Below are positions 15,956-20,637 of a stretch of DNA of 20,637 bases, piece by piece. Source of the DNA: CAYSLC01 sp964431545. GTDB taxonomy: Bacteria > Desulfobacterota > Desulfobacteria > Desulfobacterales > JAABSP01. The stretch's first letter is position 1. Each line of letters starts with the position of its first letter. The notes beneath the pieces are model-generated. The model did not search any database. It was not told the origin of the DNA and saw nothing but the letters and a program-made list of their open reading frames with translations. The position numbers were made by a program, and so were the translations under genes. Location: the NCBI GenBank assembly GCA_964431545.1, contig CAYSLC010000087.1, positions 1 through 20,637 on the forward strand, written 5' to 3'.

Positions 15956-17197
15956 ATGATCAGTGGTCTCAATGCGATACGATGGTGCACCATCATCGCC
16001 GCGGCGCTCATGGTGATCCCCGGGGAGTCTCATGCCCAGGAGAACGGGCGGACCCTCGCGCAGGACAACACCGCCTTCGCCCTGGATCTCTACCACCAGC
16101 TTCGTTCGGATGACGGAAACCTTTTCTTCTCACCCCACAGCATTTCCACGGCCCTGGCCATGACCTATGCCGGGGCCCGGGAAGAAACCCGTGCCCAAAT
16201 GAAAGAGGCCCTCCGGTTTTCCTTGGAGGGAACGGCCCTCCATAAGGCGTTTTCGGCCCTCGAAACGCGATTGAATGCGCTCCAGGACAGCGGCGACGTC
16301 GAACTGCTCGCCGCCAATTCGCTGTGGCCCCAGGAAGGCGCCCTTCTGGACGCCTATCTGTCCCTTGTCGAAACCCATTACACCGCGGCCGTGGAACCGG
16401 TGAATTACACCGAGGCATCCTCCCGGGAGGCGGCGCGAAAACGGATCAACAGGTGGGTGGAACGCAAGACCCGGGAAAAGATCCGGAACCTCATCCCCAG
16501 GGGAATTCTCGACGAACTGACGCGGCTGGTGCTGGTCAACGCCATTTATTTCAAGGGGAACTGGAGGCTGCCGTTCGACGAAACGGCCACGTCGGAGGCC
16601 CCTTTCCACACGACCCCGGAATCCCGGATCGCTGTCCCCATGATGCACCAGAAAGAGACGTTCCGGTATGGAGAAATCGAGGGCCGCCTCCAGCTTCTGG
16701 AACTGCCCTACGGCAACGGGGACCTCTCCATGCTCATCGTCCTGCCCGAGACCATCGACGGGTACGCTGGGGTGGAGGCCGACCTCGATCCGGAGGCCCT
16801 TCTAAACTGGCGACATCGACTGCGCCGGAAAGAAGTCGATGTCTACCTGCCCAAGTTCCAGATATCGGACGAATTCCGCCTGGACACCCCCCTCAAGGCC
16901 CTGGGGATGACCGACGCCTTCTATGCGCAACAGGCCAATTTCGCCGGCATGGACGGGCGGCCCGACCGCCTTTACATCACCGCCGCGATCCACAAAGCCT
17001 ATGTGGAGGTGAACGAAAAAGGGACCGAAGCCGCGGCGGCCACCGCCGTCATGGTGGGCGCGAAGGCCCTCATGATGCCGGAACCGCCTCCGGTGTTCCG
17101 GGCCGATCGTCCCTTTCTGTTCCTGATCCAGGAACGAACGACCGGCGCCGTCCTGTTCATGGGGCGGGTCGTCGACCCCATGGCCGACAACGATTGA
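15956..17197 (+). CDS. Exported inhibitory-type serpin (serine/cysteine protease inhibitor)
   Basis: 413 residues. ATG 15956 has AAAGGAA (15944-15950) at good spacing and starts a signal peptide (MISGLNAIRWCTIIAAALMV...SHA, cleaved before QENG), so the protein is periplasmic or secreted. The serpin fold is clear: NLFFSPHSISTALAMTYAGA, LVLVNAIYFKGNWRLPF, ELPYGNGDLSMLIVLPE, and the C-terminal DRPFLFLIQERTTGAVLFMG. The hinge E354-K-G-T-E-A-A-A-A-T363 matches the inhibitory consensus (small residues at P12-P9), so it should trap proteases by loop insertion. Counting from the hinge gives P1 = Lys370, suggesting trypsin-like targets, but the loop is about three residues longer than in alpha-1-antitrypsin and P1 could be a later residue. 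It has its own promoter; a coupled lipoprotein hydrolase follows. Confidence 0.95.
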   Translation: MISGLNAIRWCTIIAAALMVIPGESHAQENGRTLAQDNTAFALDLYHQLRSDDGNLFFSPHSISTALAMTYAGAREETRAQMKEALRFSLEGTALHKAFSALETRLNALQDSGDVELLAANSLWPQEGALLDAYLSLVETHYTAAVEPVNYTEASSREAARKRINRWVERKTREKIRNLIPRGILDELTRLVLVNAIYFKGNWRLPFDETATSEAPFHTTPESRIAVPMMHQKETFRYGEIEGRLQLLELPYGNGDLSMLIVLPETIDGYAGVEADLDPEALLNWRHRLRRKEVDVYLPKFQISDEFRLDTPLKALGMTDAFYAQQANFAGMDGRPDRLYITAAIHKAYVEVNEKGTEAAAATAVMVGAKALMMPEPPPVFRADRPFLFLIQERTTGAVLFMGRVVDPMADND

Positions 17198-18123
17198 CGG
17201 GCGGACGCCGCCCGCCTGAACCGCCGAAGGGCCGTCCCTTCCCGGCGCGGCGTACAGGGCCGGCCATCCTGTGGCTGCTGGTCCTGTCCATGGCGACGGG
17301 TTGCATGAACGGCGCGTTCTATTCGCCCACCCCGGCCGTCTATGATGACCCCGCGGCCTACGGCCTCGACCCCGCGGACGTCACCTTCAGGAGCACCGAC
17401 GGGGTCCCGCTCCGGGGGTGGATCCTGCCGGCTCACGGGACGTCCCATGGCGTCGTCCTCTATTTCCACGGGAATTACGGCAACCTGACCCATTACCTCG
17501 CGCAGATCCACTGGCTCCCGGAAAACGGCTTCACCGTATTCGCCTTCGACTACCGCGGATACGGCCGGTCCCGGGGCACGCCCACCCGCCGGGGCCTCCT
17601 TCGGGACGGGATCGCGGCCCTGGCATTTGCCCGGGACCATCCGATCCTTGGGGACCAAGACCGATTCGTGTTCGGCCAGAGTCTGGGGGGCGCAGTGGCC
17701 ATCCCGGCCCTGGCGGCCGCCGGGGATGCCGGGATCCGGGCGGTCGCCCTGGAAGGAACTTTCCACGCCTACCGGGCGGAGGCCCGGGACATGATCGCCC
17801 AGGCGGTCCGGAAACGATGGGGGACCGTACCGTGTTTAGGGGTTCAAGCCGCGCTGATCTCCCATATGGCGGTCAGCGACGCCCTGTCGCCGGTGGAGGC
17901 CATCGGCCGGCTCTCCCCGACGCCGGTGCTCCTCATCCATTGCACCGAGGATCGCACCGTTTTGCCGGACCACAGCCGACGCCTGTTTCAGGCGTCATCG
18001 GATCCCAAAGCCCTCTGGATCGTCCCGGACTGCGGCCACCTGACCCTGTTCGATTCCGGCGACACCGCAGCGGAATACCGGAGGGCCCTTGTCCGCTTTT
18101 TTCTCCGGCACCGGACCCCATAG
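17194..18123 (+). CDS. Lipoprotein alpha/beta hydrolase (BEM46/S33-like)
   Basis: 309 residues. The start is inferred as TTG 17194, which overlaps the serpin stop (TTGA). No ATG or GTG lies between it and the signal peptide, and the next ATG (17290) would cut the signal in half. The N-terminus has Arg-rich residues, a hydrophobic core (AILWLLVLSM) and a lipobox-like ATGC with Cys37, so a lipid-anchored envelope protein is likely. The fold is a BEM46-like alpha/beta hydrolase: oxyanion motif YFHGNYGN, FAFDYRGYGRSRG, nucleophile Ser163 in GQSLGG, Asp253 (TEDRTV) and His282 (CGHLTLF), so the triad is complete. The substrate is unknown: esterase, lipase or peptidase. No strong Shine-Dalgarno is seen, which fits translational coupling to the serpin. 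Confidence 0.88.
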   Translation: MTGGRRPPEPPKGRPFPARRTGPAILWLLVLSMATGCMNGAFYSPTPAVYDDPAAYGLDPADVTFRSTDGVPLRGWILPAHGTSHGVVLYFHGNYGNLTHYLAQIHWLPENGFTVFAFDYRGYGRSRGTPTRRGLLRDGIAALAFARDHPILGDQDRFVFGQSLGGAVAIPALAAAGDAGIRAVALEGTFHAYRAEARDMIAQAVRKRWGTVPCLGVQAALISHMAVSDALSPVEAIGRLSPTPVLLIHCTEDRTVLPDHSRRLFQASSDPKALWIVPDCGHLTLFDSGDTAAEYRRALVRFFLRHRTP

Positions 18124-18134
18124 GACCCGCGGCC

Positions 18135-18341
18135 ATGGACCTCCTGCACGCCGATCGTTTCAGAACCGCCATCGTTCGAACCCCGTCCCCCAATTTCGGC
18201 GACGGCCTCACCACCGCCGTGGGAACGGCCCCGCCCGACCCGGAGCGAATGGCGGCCCCCGGCCGGGTCGTCCATGAACTGGACATGAGCGAGGCCCGGA
18301 AGATGGACGGCGGCCTGACCTACCTGTCCCTCCGCTTCTAA
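18135..18341 (+). pseudogene. Internally deleted dimethylargininase/arginine-deiminase-family remnant
   Basis: An intact 68-codon frame (ATG 18135, TAA 18339-18341) joins two parts of a DDAH (dimethylarginine dimethylaminohydrolase) family protein. The first roughly 38 residues, with DRFRTAIVRTPSPNFGDGLT, match the usual N-terminal strand (compare FKHIIARTP...DGLTS in the Pseudomonas enzyme as I recall it). The last roughly 25 residues, HELDMSEARKMDGGLTYLSL followed by RF, match the family C-terminus (...DGGVSCMSLRF). About 190 central residues are missing, including the substrate Asp/Glu and catalytic His region, and the C-terminal nucleophile Cys is replaced by Tyr (TAC). It cannot be an active hydrolase. 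It is a decayed gene or a short relic peptide, 11 nt after the hydrolase gene. Confidence 0.75.
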
Positions 18342-18413
18342 AGCGGTGACGGGCCGGCCCGAAGATCGTTGTGTCGGCGCCCGATAGATGATATTGAAGG
18401 GCATCCGATCGGC

Positions 18414-18428
18414 GATCGACCGTCGATC
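18414..18428. repeat. 15-nt near-perfect palindrome GATCGAC-C-GTCGATC
   Basis: Two 7-nt arms (18414-18420 and 18422-18428) surround one base, 52 nt upstream of the start of the GIDE-like gene. The 138-nt gap 18342-18479 holds nothing else I can name. It could be a dimeric repressor operator; a chance palindrome in GC-rich DNA is also possible. Confidence 0.3.
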
Positions 18429-18479
18429 CACCGCATCGGCCGGCAGGACATCTTTTGGGAACAGGTGAATGAAACGACC

Positions 18480-19205
18480 ATGATATCGGCCCTTTTCCAC
18501 ATCACCGGTCTCCTTGTCGCCCTGGCATGCCTGGGGGCGTTCCTCAACTACTACCGCCGTTACCGGCGCATCCGCAGGATCGAGACCTCCCGGGTCGGAG
18601 AGGTGAGAAACGGGTGTTTCGAGATCAAGGGGCGCATCGTCGCGCTGTCGCCGACCCTTCGCTCGCCTTTGTCCGGAACCCCCTGCGTCTTTTACGATAT
18701 GACCATCGTGCAGGCGCGGCGGGGCCGGTGGTTCGCCAAGGACCGGCCGAAGGTCCAGGAAAAATCCCGTGCCCCCTTCGGGGTCCGGGATGAGACCGGC
18801 ACGGCCGTAATCGAACTGGCCGGCGCCGAATATGTTCTCAATCTGGACCGAAAGCGGCGCACCTCCGCGACCGGGCCGTCGGACGGGTCGGACGACCGGG
18901 TCCGGGCGCTGCTGGACCACCACAACATCGCGGCCCCGGAAGGAACATCCGGGACGGACGGGCTGATCCTGTACGAGACCTTCCTGGAGGAAGGGGACGA
19001 CCTCTATGTGCTGGGAGATGTGACCCGGTTCGACAACGACCGGCCGGTTTTCACTTCCGGGGACTGCGCGATCCTGATCTCCGACAAATCGGAGAAACAG
19101 CTCCGGCATCACACGCTCCTGCAAGGGGCCCTCTATTTGTGCCTCTCCCTGTTGATGATCCTGCTGATCATCATCTATGCCATCATGGACCTTCCTGTGG
19201 GCTGA
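18480..19205 (+). CDS. GIDE-like two-TM membrane protein
   Basis: 241 residues. The start ATG 18480 leads straight into TM1 (about 5-22), followed by a basic stretch (YYRRYRRIRRIE) that should face the cytoplasm. A beta-rich soluble domain (about 40-205) contains KGRIVALSPTLRSPLSGTPC (50-69), FYDM, YETFLEEGDDLYVLGDV (165-181) and a C-terminal DCAILISDKSE; TM2 spans about 213-236. This arrangement and the SPLSGxPCVFYD core match the GIDE domain found in bacterial membrane proteins and, with a RING finger added, in the mitochondrial E3 ligase MULAN/GIDE. No RING is present here. The function in bacteria is unknown. AGGTGA (18463-18468) may be the ribosome binding site, with rather long spacing. 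Confidence 0.82.
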   Translation: MISALFHITGLLVALACLGAFLNYYRRYRRIRRIETSRVGEVRNGCFEIKGRIVALSPTLRSPLSGTPCVFYDMTIVQARRGRWFAKDRPKVQEKSRAPFGVRDETGTAVIELAGAEYVLNLDRKRRTSATGPSDGSDDRVRALLDHHNIAAPEGTSGTDGLILYETFLEEGDDLYVLGDVTRFDNDRPVFTSGDCAILISDKSEKQLRHHTLLQGALYLCLSLLMILLIIIYAIMDLPVG

Positions 19206-19240
19206 AAGGCCCCGTTCTAACCCGTTACCGGACCCTCCCC

Positions 19241-20637
19241 ATGCATCTATTTCCCATACTCCACGTACTCGGCACCCTGCTCATGGTCACGGGCGTTTCG
19301 CTGGCGCTGCCGCTGATCTGTTCCTTCTTTTACGGCGAGGGGGATTCCCTGGCCCTCCTGATCTCCGGCGGGATCACGCTCCTGCTGGGGGCCCCCCTGT
19401 GGTGGGGGTTCCGAAAGCACCACACCCTGGGCGTCAAAGACGGCATTTTCATCGCCACCTTCGGGTGGATCCTGGTTTCCGCCCTGAGCGCCCTTCCCTT
19501 CATGGTCTACGGCGCCATCCCTTCCTTCACCGATGCGTTTTTCGAGATGATGTCCGGGTACACCACCAGCGGTGCGACGATTCTGAGGGACATCGAAGCG
19601 CTCCCCCATGGACTGCTGTTCTGGCGCAGCCAGACCCATCTGTTGGGCGGCATGGGGTTTCTGACCCTGACGGTCATCTTCCTCCCCCACGGCATGGGAG
19701 GGCTGCGCATCTTCCGGGCGGAATCGTCGCCCGGCCAGGTGATCACCAAAGAGAAATTCCACGCCCGGAACCGGGACACCATGGTCCGCCTGTGGGTCAT
19801 CTACATGATATTGAATCTGGCCCAGACCGGGCTGCTCTGCCTCGGGGGCATGTCCCTTTTCGATTCCCTCTGCCACGCCTTCGGCACCGTTTCCACCTCC
19901 GGGTATTCCCCTTATAATGCGAGCATCGGCCATTACGACAACGCCTACTTCGACTGGGTCATCATCCTGTTCATGTTCCTGGGCGGCATGACCTTCGTGC
20001 TCTTCTACCAGATCGTCCGGGGGGACCTGAAGGCGCTGCGGGTGAATACCGAATTCCGCTGCTACGTGGGGTTGATGCTCTTTTTCTGCGGCATGGTCTC
20101 CTGGATCCTGTGGAAAGAGAACACCTACGGGCTGATGGATGCCATCCGGTACGGTACCTTTCAGGTGACCAGCCTCCTGACCACCACCGGCTTTACAACG
20201 GCCGATTACGAGTTGTGGCCCCAGGCGTCCCAGATGTTCCTGTATGCCGTCTGCTTTATCGGGGCCTGTGCCGGGTCCACCACCAGCGGCATCAAGGTGG
20301 TCCATTACGTGGTGCTGTGCAAATTCATGTCGGCGGCGGTCAAGAAGATCTTTTTCCAGCCCATGTCCGTCATCTCCGTACGCCTCAACGGGCGGCCGGT
20401 GGAGGAGGCCATCATCCAGCTCTCTGTCTGCTATTTCATCGTGAACATCTTCATGGTGCTGGGCGGGGGGTGCGTGATGGTGCTCACCGACGACATGGAT
20501 TACGTCACGGCCATGAGCACCATCATCGCCACCCTCATGAACATCGGGCCGGGATTCGGGGCCATCGGACCGTCGGAGAACTACGCCTTCATTTCCGACG
20601 CGGGGAAGTGGTTTCTTTCCTACAACATGCTGGTGGG
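19241..20637 (+). CDS. TrkH-family potassium uptake protein, 3'-truncated by window edge
   Basis: 465 codons from ATG 19241 without a stop; the last residues of a protein of about 480 lie beyond the window. TrkH is the K+-conducting subunit of the Trk/Ktr system in the inner membrane and works with a cytoplasmic NAD/ATP-binding TrkA/KtrA. All four pore-loop filter glycines are visible: MMSGYTTSGATIL, FGTVSTSGYSPYN, LLTTTGFTTADYELWP and LMNIGPGFGAIGPSENYAF, along with LLGGMGFLTL and GACAGSTTSGIKVVHYV (the gating-loop region). It is strongly hydrophobic throughout, with about ten helices. TrkA is probably the next gene, outside the window (inference). The ribosome binding site is weak; the gap to the upstream stop is 35 nt. 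Confidence 0.95.
   Translation, partial: MHLFPILHVLGTLLMVTGVSLALPLICSFFYGEGDSLALLISGGITLLLGAPLWWGFRKHHTLGVKDGIFIATFGWILVSALSALPFMVYGAIPSFTDAFFEMMSGYTTSGATILRDIEALPHGLLFWRSQTHLLGGMGFLTLTVIFLPHGMGGLRIFRAESSPGQVITKEKFHARNRDTMVRLWVIYMILNLAQTGLLCLGGMSLFDSLCHAFGTVSTSGYSPYNASIGHYDNAYFDWVIILFMFLGGMTFVLFYQIVRGDLKALRVNTEFRCYVGLMLFFCGMVSWILWKENTYGLMDAIRYGTFQVTSLLTTTGFTTADYELWPQASQMFLYAVCFIGACAGSTTSGIKVVHYVVLCKFMSAAVKKIFFQPMSVISVRLNGRPVEEAIIQLSVCYFIVNIFMVLGGGCVMVLTDDMDYVTAMSTIIATLMNIGPGFGAIGPSENYAFISDAGKWFLSYNMLV

Noticed and set aside
14248..16011. Very long minus-strand open frame opposite the thioesterase and MCE genes
   Set aside because: Its translation is low-complexity (G, R, P, D rich) without domain motifs; it is the antisense shadow of GC-rich genes on the + strand that have clear families.
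18369..18397. Promoter TTGTGT-17-TATTGA before the GIDE-like gene
   Set aside because: The -10 box matches the consensus at only 3 of 6 positions and the -35 at 4 of 6; common by chance.
17988..19124. 378-codon minus-strand frame across the hydrolase end, DDAH remnant and GIDE-like gene
   Set aside because: It crosses three plus-strand features with recognisable motifs and has no family signature itself.
19247..20305. 352-codon minus-strand frame opposite trkH
   Set aside because: Composition is typical of a shadow frame (Gly, His, Gln, Glu repeats); the plus strand has all TrkH pore motifs.
1..20637. tRNA, rRNA, CRISPR repeats, insertion sequences
   Set aside because: No cloverleaf, repeated spacer pattern, transposase or paired terminal repeats were seen on reading both strands; a dedicated scan was not possible.

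Overview
The window looks like chromosomal DNA from a Gram-negative, GC-rich bacterium, most likely a Desulfobacterota (deltaproteobacterial) member. This is an inference from gene style: PAS domains with a Cys-x10/12-Cys-x2-Cys pattern, an outer-membrane barrel joined to an Asp-box propeller, lipoprotein and outer-membrane signals, and a YkgJ/DUF6122/GIDE-like gene set. No rRNA or other phylogenetic marker is present. There is no tRNA, CRISPR array or recognisable transposon.

Left block (1-7547, all + strand, visibly lower GC). It starts with the 3' end of an unrecognised gene (1-564). Next comes a very large secreted protein (673-4635) that joins an Asp-box beta-propeller, a transmembrane hairpin and a FadL/PorV-like outer-membrane beta-barrel in one reading frame. 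Last is a 916-residue cytoplasmic protein (4797-7547) with a class III nucleotide cyclase domain followed by a DHH-phosphoesterase-like region whose motifs are in permuted order. This last protein is the best candidate for something undescribed: one chain that may both make and break a nucleotide signal.

Middle block, - strand (7715-10966, high GC). A soluble NarL-type histidine kinase with four PAS domains, two of them Cys-rich, is followed by a 52-codon gene and a YkgJ-type Cys-cluster protein. Stop and start codons overlap at both junctions, so this reads as a translationally coupled operon. A divergent promoter region (10967-11052) separates it from a + strand cluster: a diacylglycerol-kinase-like lipid kinase (11053-11961), a small DUF6122-like membrane protein (11984-12295) and a Nudix-cupin fusion (12319-13086). 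That cluster converges on queC (13091-13828, - strand) with a gap of only 4 nt.

Right block, + strand (14048-20637). A PaaI-like thioesterase overlaps an MCE/MlaD-type transport protein (ATGA overlap). A secreted inhibitory-type serpin follows with a near-consensus promoter of its own, then a lipoprotein alpha/beta hydrolase coupled to it through TTGA. After that comes a short remnant of a dimethylargininase-family gene that kept only its two ends, a GIDE-like two-TM membrane protein and the start of a TrkH-type potassium transporter that runs off the right edge.

No gene-free stretch exceeds about 220 nt. Start codons were chosen by Shine-Dalgarno spacing, overlap with the upstream stop, or signal-peptide logic. 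All functions are read from sequence motifs without database searches.
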